Positions 16,753 to 24,942 of a stretch of 64,000 bases of DNA are shown piece after piece (position 1 is the first letter of the stretch; every line of letters starts with the position of its first letter). This DNA is from Aeromicrobium chenweiae. Lineage in GTDB: Bacteria > Actinomycetota > Actinomycetes > Propionibacteriales > Nocardioidaceae. The notes beneath the pieces were generated by a model. That model made no database searches, was not told where the DNA came from, and saw only the letters and a program-made list of their open reading frames with translations. Location of the stretch: the NCBI RefSeq assembly GCF_003065605.1, contig NZ_CP026952.1, positions 1,364,001-1,428,000 on the forward strand, given 5' to 3'. Made by a program: the position numbers and the translations under genes.

Positions 16753-17556
16753 TCAGAAGCCCATGTCGAAGCCGCCGCCGTCGAAGCCGCCACCATCGCC
16801 ACCGCCGTCGAAGCCGCCACCATCGCCACCGCCGTCGCCGCCTCCGCCGTCGCCACCGCCGTCGTCTCCATGACCATCGTCACCGCCGAAGCCGCCGCCG
16901 AACCCCCCGAACATCATGCCTCCCATGAACATCCAGGTCATCGGGCCGAAGGCGCCGAAGTAGCCCGCGGCATAGGGCTCGTACGCACGACCGCCCTGCC
17001 AGTAGGGCACCCGCTGCGCCCCGACCATGACCTTGCGGACATCAGGATCTGCGCCGGCGCGGACACGCTCGGCATCCAGTGCGCAGGCAGGCACGTCCCG
17101 CTCGACGCCGTCCGGCGGCACGTAGGGAACGTCGGCAACCGAGAGTCCGTGGCGCGGGTCGAAAAAGCACGGGGGCCGTCTGGTCGGCAGCGACTCGCCC
17201 ACGACTCGGGCCCGTACGCACGCGATGGCATATCGCCCGTCCTCGACGATCTCGGTGATGTGCCGGATGTCATCGGGCTTGGTGATGGAGTCGCTGGCGA
17301 GCTTCGCCGATTCGTAGGCGTCGAGTGCTCGCAGGTAGTCAGCGTTCGCGCCCGCGTCGAGCTCATGACCGGTCATGTCCAGGTCGAGCTGTTGCAGGTC
17401 CTCGCCGAACGACGTGATGTCCTCGAAGGCCAGCTTCCTCACTGGCGCGACCTCGTCCTCGCGTCGCCTCAGCTCGCGTTCCTTCTGGCGGCGCCTCGCC
17501 ACGAGGACGACGGCTCCCAGCGCCGCGATGACCAGCACCAGCACCAGCAGCTCCAT
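16753..17556 (-). CDS. Membrane-anchored glycine-rich hypothetical protein
   Basis: 267-residue protein of unknown function. It has an N-terminal membrane segment (about 3-20), a basic stretch RRRQKERELRRRE, a globular middle domain with a CFFDPRHG motif and a DVPACALDAERV motif (two Cys), a methionine- and aromatic-rich segment (WMFMGGMMFGG) and a C-terminal tail of Gly and Asp repeats of about 45 residues. The layout recalls actinobacterial TPM-like or secreted glycine-tail proteins, but I cannot name a family. The tail is encoded by a tandem repeat prone to length change. Confidence 0.7.
   Translation of the reverse strand: MELLVLVLVIAALGAVVLVARRRQKERELRRREDEVAPVRKLAFEDITSFGEDLQQLDLDMTGHELDAGANADYLRALDAYESAKLASDSITKPDDIRHITEIVEDGRYAIACVRARVVGESLPTRRPPCFFDPRHGLSVADVPYVPPDGVERDVPACALDAERVRAGADPDVRKVMVGAQRVPYWQGGRAYEPYAAGYFGAFGPMTWMFMGGMMFGGFGGGFGGDDGHGDDGGGDGGGGDGGGDGGGFDGGGDGGGFDGGGFDMGF
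16760..16850. repeat. Short tandem repeat in glycine-rich coding region
   Basis: A roughly 27-bp unit containing TCGAAGCCGCCACCATCGCC is repeated about twice in tandem, followed by shorter CCGCCGTCGCCA-type degenerate units. It encodes the GGGDGGGFD tail of the minus-strand protein. Copy number may vary between strains. Confidence 0.6.
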
Positions 17557-17782
17557 GGGCGGATTCTATCTCTTTGGGGAAAGAAGCCCTGGAGTTGCGG
17601 GCTCGATGACTGTGATCGCGAACCAACCTCCAAGACCCTCCGGCCGGCTGACCGCTCCCACCCGGGCGCACGTCCGCGGACCTTGAAGTAGGCATTGCGC
17701 CATAAATGACCTGCCGGTCAGCCATCGCTGACACGTGGGCAACTCTGCACGGTCTGAGTCCGGAAGTAGGTAATCTGCCCCG

Positions 17783-17926
17783 ATGGAACGTGAAGCACCC
17801 GAGAAGGCAGAGCGCAATGAATGGCGGGGGCGTGCCGCCGTTGTGCTGGTGCTTGCGCCCGCCGCGATCCTTCTCGCCGGCATCGTCGTTTGGTTCGTCT
17901 TCCTCCCGCCCTTCAGCGGCATGTAG
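17783..17926 (+). CDS. Small single-pass membrane protein (47 aa)
   Basis: A 47-residue open frame with a charged N-terminus (MEREAPEKAERNEWRGR) followed by one hydrophobic helix of about 24 residues and a short FSGM tail. The pattern is that of a genuine small membrane protein. It starts with ATG about 70 bp before a second small membrane-protein gene. I have no family match, and the ribosome binding site is weak. Confidence 0.4.
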   Translation: MEREAPEKAERNEWRGRAAVVLVLAPAAILLAGIVVWFVFLPPFSGM

Positions 17927-17995
17927 CCGAGGCACGATCGCAATGGTCAGCGCTGCCGCAGGTTCCTGAACCACCGCCCGGGAGAGACTGTCCAC

Positions 17996-18274
17996 ATGCG
18001 CTCCGCACGTGTCTTGCTCGTCGCCGCTGGCCTGCTGGTCGTCATCGGCCTCGGCCTTGTCCTGTTCGAGAACGAGACTGTCATCGGCTCCTCCTTTGGG
18101 CCGGCTGGCGGTGATGCCGCTGTCTACTCCTCGGAAGTCGGCTTCGCGTTCGATGGGGCGTGGCTGGTGTCCACGCAAGCGGTGATCGGCTACGGGCTGG
18201 TGTGGCTCGGCTCCCTACTGACGGCAGGGGTCGTCGGCTTCCGGGTGGCTGCTCGACTGTCGCCGTCGGTCTAG
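17996..18274 (+). CDS. Small hypothetical membrane protein (92 aa)
   Basis: 92-residue protein with an N-terminal hydrophobic helix (about 5-24), a polar extracytoplasmic-looking loop of about 35 residues and a second helix (about 60-82). No known motif. It lies just before the DUF222-HNH gene, but the 91-bp gap argues against tight coupling. Confidence 0.55.
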   Translation: MRSARVLLVAAGLLVVIGLGLVLFENETVIGSSFGPAGGDAAVYSSEVGFAFDGAWLVSTQAVIGYGLVWLGSLLTAGVVGFRVAARLSPSV

Positions 18275-18365
18275 GATCGTCACGCTTTGCCGGCTTCGAA
18301 AGTTGTCCATATTGCCTGGGGTCGCGCAGAAAAGGAGTGTCGGTGGCGACGTCTAGGTTTGAGGT

Positions 18366-19541
18366 ATGGCCACCAGCGCAGCACCGACGACAGAGGAACT
18401 GTCCGACGTCGTGCGGTGGCAGGCCCGAGCCGAGGCGTACACGCTCACGCGGATGCTGGACTACCGCGACGCGGAGATGGCCCGCACCGCATCGATTGAG
18501 TCGTCGTTGCGGCGCAAGATCGAACGCTCGGCGATCGCGTTGACGATCGGTGAGGCGACCGGGATGTCCGAGGTGCAGATCCAGCTGAGGCTGTCGATCG
18601 CCGACCGGGTCCGCGAGAAGACCCCGCAGGTGTGGGAGGCATTCGTTGACGGACTGATCGACTTCTCCCGGGTGCGTGACATCAGTACGGCCATCGAGAA
18701 GCTGCACCGCGAGGAGTCCGTGGCCCGGCTCGAGAACCGTGTCATCGGTTACGCGGCCGACCACACCGGCACCGAGCTGCGGCAGTGGCTGCGGCGCTTC
18801 GTCCAGCGGGTCGAGGCCGATCTTGCGGTCGAACGAGCCGACGCAGCACGCAAGGACCGGCACGTGGCCGTGGCGCATGGGGACGACTCGATGTCGTGGC
18901 TGAACGCCTACCTTCCCTCCCACGAGGCCGCCGCCATTGAGGCTCGGCTGCGCAAGGAAGCCCGCAAGACCGCAGCTGATGACGATGACCGCACCGTGGC
19001 CCAGCGTGAAGCGGACCTGCTGGTCGCCTGGTGCACCGATTCGGACGCCGCCACCTCGGCGATCGACGCGAACATCGCCGTCACCGTCGCAGCCGACGTC
19101 CTTGCCGGCGCGGCACCCGGGTTCGCCGAGTCAACCGACGGCTGCTGGGCCGTCCCCGCCCCGTGGCTGGCCGACGTGATCGCCACCGGTGGCAGCTTCT
19201 GGCACCGCATCATCGTCGACCCTGTCCGCGATGACGTCCTGGCTCACGAGTACGTCGGGCGGTTCGCCCCCGACACCCTCGCTGTGGCGTTGCAGTTCCT
19301 CCACGGTGTCTGCCAAGCCCCCGGATGCATGGTGCCGGCCGAACGGTGCGACCTCGACCACCGCATACCGCACCCTGTTGGCCGGACTACCGGGGACAAC
19401 ATGGGACCGCTGTGTCGAAGACACCACAACCTCAAAGGTCACGGCTTGCTGCACTGGTCCACCAGCCCACCGGGCAAACCCATCGTCATCGAGCTCTACC
19501 CACCGACACCCACCATCGAGATGGAGTACGTCGCCGCCTGA
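18366..19541 (+). CDS. DUF222 domain HNH endonuclease
   Basis: 391-residue protein with a long alpha-helical DUF222 region (about 10-300) and a C-terminal HNH nuclease motif: CQAPGC, then CDLDH, N and LCRRHHNLK, which supplies the zinc Cys residues and the catalytic His and Asn. This is the 13E12-type family that occurs in many copies in actinobacterial genomes and is suspected to be mobile or homing-like. The biological role is unproven. The ATG at 18366 has TTTGAGGT upstream. It forms a single-gene unit. Confidence 0.92.
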   Translation: MATSAAPTTEELSDVVRWQARAEAYTLTRMLDYRDAEMARTASIESSLRRKIERSAIALTIGEATGMSEVQIQLRLSIADRVREKTPQVWEAFVDGLIDFSRVRDISTAIEKLHREESVARLENRVIGYAADHTGTELRQWLRRFVQRVEADLAVERADAARKDRHVAVAHGDDSMSWLNAYLPSHEAAAIEARLRKEARKTAADDDDRTVAQREADLLVAWCTDSDAATSAIDANIAVTVAADVLAGAAPGFAESTDGCWAVPAPWLADVIATGGSFWHRIIVDPVRDDVLAHEYVGRFAPDTLAVALQFLHGVCQAPGCMVPAERCDLDHRIPHPVGRTTGDNMGPLCRRHHNLKGHGLLHWSTSPPGKPIVIELYPPTPTIEMEYVAA

Positions 19542-19569
19542 CCCCAGACCGAACGTGGGGCCCACCGGC

Positions 19570-20214
19570 TCACTGAGCCTTGAGCTCCTTGGCGGTGGCG
19601 GCGAGGACCTCGTCCGAGAGCGCCGGGTCTGCGCGGCCCACCGCACGTGAGATCACGAGAGCGCCGACCATCGCACTGAACAGTGCGATGGACCGCTCAC
19701 GCGCCACGGCCGGCTCCAGGGGAGTGCCGGCCTGGTCGGCGATGCCGAGCAGGACGTCAGTGAATGCGGCGAGGTAGCCCTCGAGGCCGCGGGTGTACTC
19801 CGCCTGGGCGTCGACCCCGTGGCGGCCGGCATCCGCGACCAGGGTGGCAGATGCGCACCCCTGCCCGGGGTGGTCACGGTGCGAGGTCGTCAGGTAGTTG
19901 TCGACGATGGCGTGCAGAGCGTCCAGGGGAGAGCTCGACTCGCTCACCATGGACGCAACGTGCTCGAGCGAGTCGGTGAAACCCTGGTGAAGGACCGCGA
20001 GTGCAAGATCCTCCTTCGATCCGAAGTGGTTGTAGAAGCCGCCGTGCGTCATACCGGCCGTCTTCATCACTTCGTCGATGCCGATCCCATCGATCCCGCG
20101 CGTCCGGAAACCTTCGCCGGCTGAGGCAAGGATCCGGGCGCGGTTGGACTCCTTCTGCTGCTGCGATATGCGAGGCACCTCGGAGATCCTTCCGTGTTCG
20201 ATGTCGTTCGTCAT
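19570..20214 (-). CDS. TetR-family transcriptional regulator
   Basis: 214-residue TetR repressor with the helix-turn-helix around GIDEVMKTAGMTHGGFYNHF (residues about 45-64) and a C-terminal domain of the AcrR/NemR-like type (PF16925-like GQGCASATLVADAG). Regulators of this type often respond to electrophiles through Cys. ATG 20214 is one of several possible starts; 20226 and 20286 are in frame. It is divergent from the redox operon at 20360-22880, and two perfect GATGAC-N4-GTCATC sites lie between them, making autorepression and operon control very likely. Confidence 0.88.
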   Translation of the reverse strand: MTNDIEHGRISEVPRISQQQKESNRARILASAGEGFRTRGIDGIGIDEVMKTAGMTHGGFYNHFGSKEDLALAVLHQGFTDSLEHVASMVSESSSPLDALHAIVDNYLTTSHRDHPGQGCASATLVADAGRHGVDAQAEYTRGLEGYLAAFTDVLLGIADQAGTPLEPAVARERSIALFSAMVGALVISRAVGRADPALSDEVLAATAKELKAQ

Positions 20215-20291
20215 CAATGGCCCCATGCTAGCCCCCATGCCCCTGCCGCGGCGAGGAGTCGTTGCTGCCAGCTGCCCGATTGACACTTATT

Positions 20292-20329
20292 GATGACGTC
20301 TGTCATCGTTGTGGATGACGGTCGTCATC
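20292..20329. promoter_or_regulatory. Tandem TetR operators GATGAC-N4-GTCATC
   Basis: Two perfect inverted repeats, GATGACGTCTGTCATC (20292-20307) and GATGACGGTCGTCATC (20314-20329), have starts 22 bp apart, about two helix turns. They lie in the 145-bp region between the TetR gene and the operon it faces, 31 bp before the operon's first start. Confidence 0.8.
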
Positions 20330-20359
20330 ATAAGGGTGACGCATACGAGAGGCATGATC

Positions 20360-20959
20360 ATGACCTTCGGGATCATCGGAGCCGGCACCATCGCACAGGC
20401 CCTGGCCGGGCACCTGGTGGCCGCGGGTCAGCACGTCGTGCTGAGCAACAGGAGCGGTCCGGCGGCGCTGGAGCCGGTCATCGCACGGCTGGGACCACTG
20501 GCGTCCGCGGGAACGGTGGCAGAGGCCGCGGCTGCTGACATGGCGTTCCTGACGGTGATGTGGCCGGACGTCCCCGCGGCGCTCGCCGACCTGGCGCCGT
20601 GGGACGGTCGCATCCTCGTCGACACCACGAACCAGATCGAGCGACTGGACCCCTTCGAAGTCGCCGACCTCGGCGACCAGACCGGCAGCGAGTACGTCGC
20701 CGGCCTGGCGCCCGGCGCCCGCGTGATCAAGGCGTTCAACACCCTCTACGCCAGCTACATCACGCCCGATCCTCGTCACCCGGCAGGCCGGCAGGTGCTC
20801 TTCTACGCCGGAGACGACGTCGAGGCGAAGAAGTCGTTCCACGAGTTGGTCGACCGGTTCGGTTTCGCCCCGGTCGACATCGGCCCGCTCCGCGAAGGCG
20901 GACGCCTGATGCAGGTCGGCGGCCCGCTCTCGGCCTTGCACGCCCTCCGGCAGGACTGA
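20360..20959 (+). CDS. NADPH-dependent F420 reductase-like Rossmann protein
   Basis: 199-residue protein with an N-terminal dinucleotide-binding motif GIIGAGTIAQALAGHL and SNRSG (NADPH phosphate site), matching the F420-dependent NADP oxidoreductase / NADP-binding family (PF03807-like). Its likely role is reduction or oxidation of a small substrate with NADPH; true F420 use is not provable here. ATG 20360 is preferred because GAGAGG lies at a proper distance; ATG 20354 is too close. It is first in an operon with the quinone oxidoreductase and NmrA-like genes, under the two TetR operators. Confidence 0.85.
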   Translation: MTFGIIGAGTIAQALAGHLVAAGQHVVLSNRSGPAALEPVIARLGPLASAGTVAEAAAADMAFLTVMWPDVPAALADLAPWDGRILVDTTNQIERLDPFEVADLGDQTGSEYVAGLAPGARVIKAFNTLYASYITPDPRHPAGRQVLFYAGDDVEAKKSFHELVDRFGFAPVDIGPLREGGRLMQVGGPLSALHALRQD

Positions 20960-20963
20960 CGCG

Positions 20964-21959
20964 ATGAAGGCGCTTGCCTACGAGAAGGCGCATTCCCTCG
21001 ACGCGTTCGCCATGGACCTCGTCGAGGTGGGGGAGCCGGAGCTTCGCGACCGCGATCTGCTGATCGAGATCCACGCCGTGGGCGTCAATCCGGGCGAGGT
21101 GGGCATGCGTGCCACGCGGAGCGCGGACCCCGGTGGCCGACTCGTGCTGGGCTGGGAGTTCGCCGGTGTCGTCATCGGCAGCGGTCCCGCCGCCACGGGC
21201 TTCACGACAGGCGACCGTGTCATGGGCACGGGAGACGTGACCCGAGACGGCTGCTGGGCCGAGCGGCTGGCCGTCGATCATCGCGTCGTCGCCAAGATCC
21301 CTCCTGAGCTCTCCTTCGTCGACGCTGCGTCCCTTCCCATCGGTGGCCTGACGGCCTGGGAGGCGATGTTCCGAGATCAGCAGACGGTGCCGCCAGGGGT
21401 CGATCGGGTGCTCGTCGTCGGCGGGGCCGGCGGCGTCGGCTCGATGGCCACCCAGCTGCTCAAGGCGAGGTCGTCGGCGCGGGTCGTCGCCACGGCCTCT
21501 CGTCCGGAGTCGCAGGACTGGTGCCGCGCGATGGGGGCCGACCTGGTCGTGGACCACACCAAGGACGTGGTCGAGCAGCTCGCCGCGGCGGGACTCGACG
21601 ATGTGGACATGGTCGTGTCCACGGCAGGGACGGCGGACAACCTCAGTTGGATCTCCGACCTCTTGCGCCCCTTCGGACATCTGTCAGCCATCGACCTGGA
21701 TGGACCGCTCGACATCGGGCCGCTCGTCATGAAATCGGCGTCCATCCACGCCGAGATGGTGTTCAGCCAGATCGTCAGCGGCGCGGACCCGAGCAACCAG
21801 GGCAGCATCCTCGAATCCGTCGTCGCCCACGTCGTCGCAGGGCAGCTGCGACCTGTCGTCACGACCCAGCTCGACGGTCTGACTCCACGCACCATGAAGA
21901 CCGCGCACGAGCTGCTCGAGACCCGGCGCACGGTGGGCAAGGTCGTCATCGCGACCTGA
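20964..21959 (+). CDS. Zinc-independent alcohol dehydrogenase / quinone oxidoreductase family
   Basis: 331-residue medium-chain dehydrogenase of the quinone oxidoreductase (zeta-crystallin/YhdH-like zinc-less) group. It has an N-terminal GroES-like domain with GVNPGEV and a C-terminal NADPH-binding domain with GGAGGVGSMATQLLKA (about residue 152). The canonical catalytic zinc ligands are not apparent. Such enzymes reduce quinones or enals. It starts 4 bp after the stop of the preceding gene and is followed by the frameshifted NmrA gene, so the three form one operon. Confidence 0.88.
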   Translation: MKALAYEKAHSLDAFAMDLVEVGEPELRDRDLLIEIHAVGVNPGEVGMRATRSADPGGRLVLGWEFAGVVIGSGPAATGFTTGDRVMGTGDVTRDGCWAERLAVDHRVVAKIPPELSFVDAASLPIGGLTAWEAMFRDQQTVPPGVDRVLVVGGAGGVGSMATQLLKARSSARVVATASRPESQDWCRAMGADLVVDHTKDVVEQLAAAGLDDVDMVVSTAGTADNLSWISDLLRPFGHLSAIDLDGPLDIGPLVMKSASIHAEMVFSQIVSGADPSNQGSILESVVAHVVAGQLRPVVTTQLDGLTPRTMKTAHELLETRRTVGKVVIAT

Positions 21960-22002
21960 CCGCACCCTGGCCCTCCCCACCCCGAAACGAAAAGAGTTCA
22001 TC

Positions 22003-22880
22003 ATGAGCAAGATCCTCGTCACCGGTGCCAGCGGCAACCTCGGCCGCAAGACCCTCCGGCACCTGCTGAAGCGCCGCCCCGCCACCGACCTGGTCGGACT
22101 GGCCCGAGATCCGGCCAAGGCAGCGGATCTCGCCGCCGAGGGCATCGAGATCCGCACCGGCGACTACTTCGGCTACGAGTCGCTCGTGCGTGCTTTCGGC
22201 GACATCGAGAAGGTCATGCTGGTCTCGACCCATGCCCTCACCGATCGCAACCGGCAGCACTACAACGTGATCACTGCGGCCCGCCAGGCCGGCGTCAAGC
22301 ACATCGTCTTCAACCCCGTCATCCGCAAGGAGGGCTCGGCCTTCCGCCTGGCCGGCGTCACCGCCGACGACATCTTCGTCGAGCAGACCCTCATGGCGTC
22401 CGGCCTCACGTACACGCTCCTGGGCAATCCTCCGTTCCTCGAGAGCCTGCCGTTCTACATCGGGGAGAAGGCGTATGAGTCCGGAGTCCGCGTCCCCGGG
22501 GGGGACGGCAAGGTCGCGCCGGCATCCCGCGATGACCTGGCGGAGGCCGGAGCAGTTGTCCTGACCGACCCCGGACACGAGAACAGGACGTACTCGCTCC
22601 ACGGAGACCCGGCCGTCTCGTTCGCCGACATCGCGCACATCCTCTCGGACATCCGTGGCGTGCCCGTGCCGTACATCGCCGTCTCGGAGGAGGAGCACAT
22701 CAGCAACCATGTCGCGGCCGGCCTTCTGAACCGGCCGCGGGATTCGCGCTCGCGTGGGTGCGCGGCGTCGTCACGGGGGAATGGGCCGATCAGACCGGCG
22801 ACCTCGAGAAGCTCATCGGCCACAAGCCCACGACGACCGCCGAGTTCCTCCGCGACAACTATCCCGCCGACGGCGTGTGA
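22003..22880 (+). pseudogene. NmrA-like NAD(P)H reductase with C-terminal frameshift
   Basis: The first about 239 codons encode an NmrA/QorB-like reductase (LVTGASGNLGRKTLRHL cofactor motif, normal residue pattern). Near base 22720 the frame turns into arginine- and serine-rich nonsense that runs on to 23061. Reading one base earlier, from CCT at 22722, restores a sensible C-terminus (PSEPAAGFALAWVRGVVTG, then further family-like sequence) ending at the TGA at 22878-22880, giving a normal total of about 292 residues. One base therefore seems to be missing near 22720. This is either a real 1-nt deletion, a sequencing error, or, less likely, programmed frameshifting. Last gene of the TetR-controlled operon. 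Confidence 0.78.
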
Positions 22881-22942
22881 CCCGCCGTCACTGAGGACGC
22901 CGTGGGCTCATCGGAATTGCTCGAACACTCGCTCGGGAGCGC

Positions 22943-24283
22943 TCAGTCAGCGTCTTCCGGCCCGTCCTGGGACGAGAGATCGGTCGAGACCAGCTCGTTG
23001 GAGACGTCGGCGGTCCGATCCGCTTCACGAAGCTTCGGCGGGGCCGCAGCCCACGGCTTGATGTGCTGGACGACCTCGCCGTAGAACGTGTCGAGTGTGT
23101 CGAGCACTGAGTCGATGAACGCACCTCGTCCTCGGCCGCGTTTGGACCCGCCTGGAACTGAAAGGGCGATTCGGAACGAGCGGATGTCGCGGTTCGGATC
23201 AGTGACCAACAGCTTGGGATCCTCCCGCACATCGGCCAGGAGCTCGGCCGCCCCGGCGCCACGTGCTCGTGCTGCGAAGGACTCGACACGGACGTCAGGT
23301 CGCGCATCCTTGAGCTGCCTGACGATCCAGTTGACCCTGGTTGTCTGGCGGCCTTCCTGGGGTGCGTTGACGTCCACATAACAGGTGATCCGGTTGGCTC
23401 GCAGGTCGGCAACGACATTGATCGGGGCCACCGTGTTGGGGATACGGATCACTCCGGTGAGCTCACCCGTCTGCACCAGAGACGCAAGGAGGGCGCTGGC
23501 GCGGGTTGCGGGATTGGCGACCTCCTGCCGGGTCAGTAACGGCGTCACATCCGTGCCGAGCTGCTGTCCGAGACGGAGGCTCGCATAACGGAGCAGAGCA
23601 TCGAACCGCGACACGATCTCCGGTGCCGTCTTGTCGTTCGCCCGCAGAGTGCCAGCCGCAACGGCTTCGCGGACTGCCACCCAATTCGGACCCATGTCGT
23701 CCAGGTCGAGGGCACCTGAGCGCTCATGTTCCAGGTATCGGATGAGCTCGCCGAGGATCCATGCCTGCTCCGGGTCATCGACTCCGCGGTGCTCTTTCTG
23801 GACGATCGCGGTGGCGAGGACGTACGACCAGGACCAGTGATGAATGGCGACCTTGCGCAGCTTCCGCTTGTCGACCGCGGTGGGGTGCTGCCCCGGCACA
23901 GGCGGGATCTCGTTGCTGATGGTGATGAGGGCATCGAAGTTCTCGGCGCGCGCGACGTCCAGATAGTTCTCGAGCTGCTGAGCCTCAAGCACGTTCTTGC
24001 CGGTCTTGACCTCGACCAGAGCAGTCCACTCCTTCGCCCCGCGCTTCACCCGGATCAGCCCATCGGGATATACGCGCTGACCGTCCAGATCGAAGGGCAC
24101 CTCGATGTATGTGCTGACTTTGCCGGCTGACGCGCCGACCGCCGAGAGGAGTGCCTTGCTGTAGTCGGGCACGATGCTGAGCACCGCGAGCAACGCCGAT
24201 GTGGCGCGCCGCTCCTGCTCAGGTGCCCCGCTGATGCCTGACGTCGGAATCAACCGGGCTTGGTGCCACGTCTCTTCACTCAA
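22943..24283 (-). CDS. Uncharacterised protein with PD-(D/E)XK nuclease-like domain
   Basis: 446-residue soluble protein of unknown function. Residues about 20-110 resemble a PD-(D/E)XK nuclease core: Glu24 in the first helix, PDG at 73-75 (Asp74), then EVKTGKN with Glu91 and Lys93, and a following Q-x3-Y helix (QQLENYLDVA). The remainder is a mixed alpha/beta region without a known motif; the C-terminal part has a basic GGSKRGRGRG patch. Homologues are sometimes called stress response proteins. No methylase, specificity subunit or helicase lies beside it, so a restriction role is unproven. It is a single-gene unit converging on the frameshifted NmrA gene. Confidence 0.75.
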   Translation of the reverse strand: MSEETWHQARLIPTSGISGAPEQERRATSALLAVLSIVPDYSKALLSAVGASAGKVSTYIEVPFDLDGQRVYPDGLIRVKRGAKEWTALVEVKTGKNVLEAQQLENYLDVARAENFDALITISNEIPPVPGQHPTAVDKRKLRKVAIHHWSWSYVLATAIVQKEHRGVDDPEQAWILGELIRYLEHERSGALDLDDMGPNWVAVREAVAAGTLRANDKTAPEIVSRFDALLRYASLRLGQQLGTDVTPLLTRQEVANPATRASALLASLVQTGELTGVIRIPNTVAPINVVADLRANRITCYVDVNAPQEGRQTTRVNWIVRQLKDARPDVRVESFAARARGAGAAELLADVREDPKLLVTDPNRDIRSFRIALSVPGGSKRGRGRGAFIDSVLDTLDTFYGEVVQHIKPWAAAPPKLREADRTADVSNELVSTDLSSQDGPEDAD

Positions 24284-24359
24284 TGCCTTCTCCGAACTAG
24301 TGGTGATTGTCCGTCACCCTAGATCGTCGTACGGTCACGGCTGCGCAAATCGCCGATGC

Positions 24360-24695
24360 CTAGGCGTCGCGCGGGCCGTACATGATGACCGCGACACCGA
24401 CGAGACAGATCAGCGCGCCCGTCACGTCCCACCGGTCTGGCTTGAATCCGTCCGCGACCATGCCCCAGGCGAGGGAACCGGCCACGAAGACGCCACCGTA
24501 CGCGGCGAGGATGCGGCCGAAGTTCGCGTCCGGCTGGAGGGTGGCGACGAACCCGTAGATGCCCAAGGCGATGACGCCCGCACCCATCCACGCCCAGCCC
24601 TTGTGCTCGCGCACGCCCTGCCAGACCAGCCACGCGCCGCCGATCTCGGCGACGGCGGCTGCGACGAACAGCGTGATCGAGCGGAGGGTGTCCAT
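24360..24695 (-). CDS. YnfA family (UPF0060) small membrane protein
   Basis: 111-residue protein with four hydrophobic helices and the YnfA pattern [34 protein letters not shown] and [16 protein letters not shown]. The family is related to small multidrug-resistance transporters; its physiological substrate is unclear. ATG 24695 begins at the first helix. It starts 4 bp after the DUF2892 stop, making the end of an MMPL-DUF2892-YnfA operon. Confidence 0.93.
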   Translation of the reverse strand: MDTLRSITLFVAAAVAEIGGAWLVWQGVREHKGWAWMGAGVIALGIYGFVATLQPDANFGRILAAYGGVFVAGSLAWGMVADGFKPDRWDVTGALICLVGVAVIMYGPRDA

Positions 24696-24699
24696 GGGT

Positions 24700-24909
24700 T
24701 CAGTCTGCCCGGAAGGCGCAGCCCGCAGGCACACCTGCACGTCGCAGGATCAGCGCGGCGGGGCAGAAGCCGGTGAGGCTGGCCTGCAACAGGTTGAGCC
24801 CGACGAAGGCCGGAACGGCCATCCACCAAGGAGAGGTGAGGGTGGCAAGGATGACTCCGAGGAGCGTGAGGGTTCCAGCGAGGGCCATGACGGCGCGGTC
24901 GATGTTCAT
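24700..24909 (-). CDS. DUF2892 (YgaP transmembrane-type) protein
   Basis: 69-residue protein with two hydrophobic helices and the DUF2892 hallmark [15 protein letters not shown], in which a Cys-Pro follows the second helix. This domain is the membrane part of YgaP-type sulfurtransferases and often occurs near sulfide or thiol stress genes. It sits between the MMPL pump and YnfA, 33 bp after the MMPL stop. That context, and the CstR-like regulator controlling the operon, hints at reactive sulfur handling (inference). Confidence 0.9.
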   Translation of the reverse strand: MNIDRAVMALAGTLTLLGVILATLTSPWWMAVPAFVGLNLLQASLTGFCPAALILRRAGVPAGCAFRAD

Positions 24910-24942
24910 GGGTTCTCCGTCTTGATGAGGTGAATGGGGCAG

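Noticed and set aside
16760..16870. Repeat block considered as a CRISPR array
   Set aside because: The units are only degenerate codon repeats inside a glycine-rich gene, without unique spacers and without cas genes.
22943..24283. Restriction-modification system
   Set aside because: Only a nuclease-like motif is present; no methylase, specificity or helicase gene lies nearby, so I describe the motif only.
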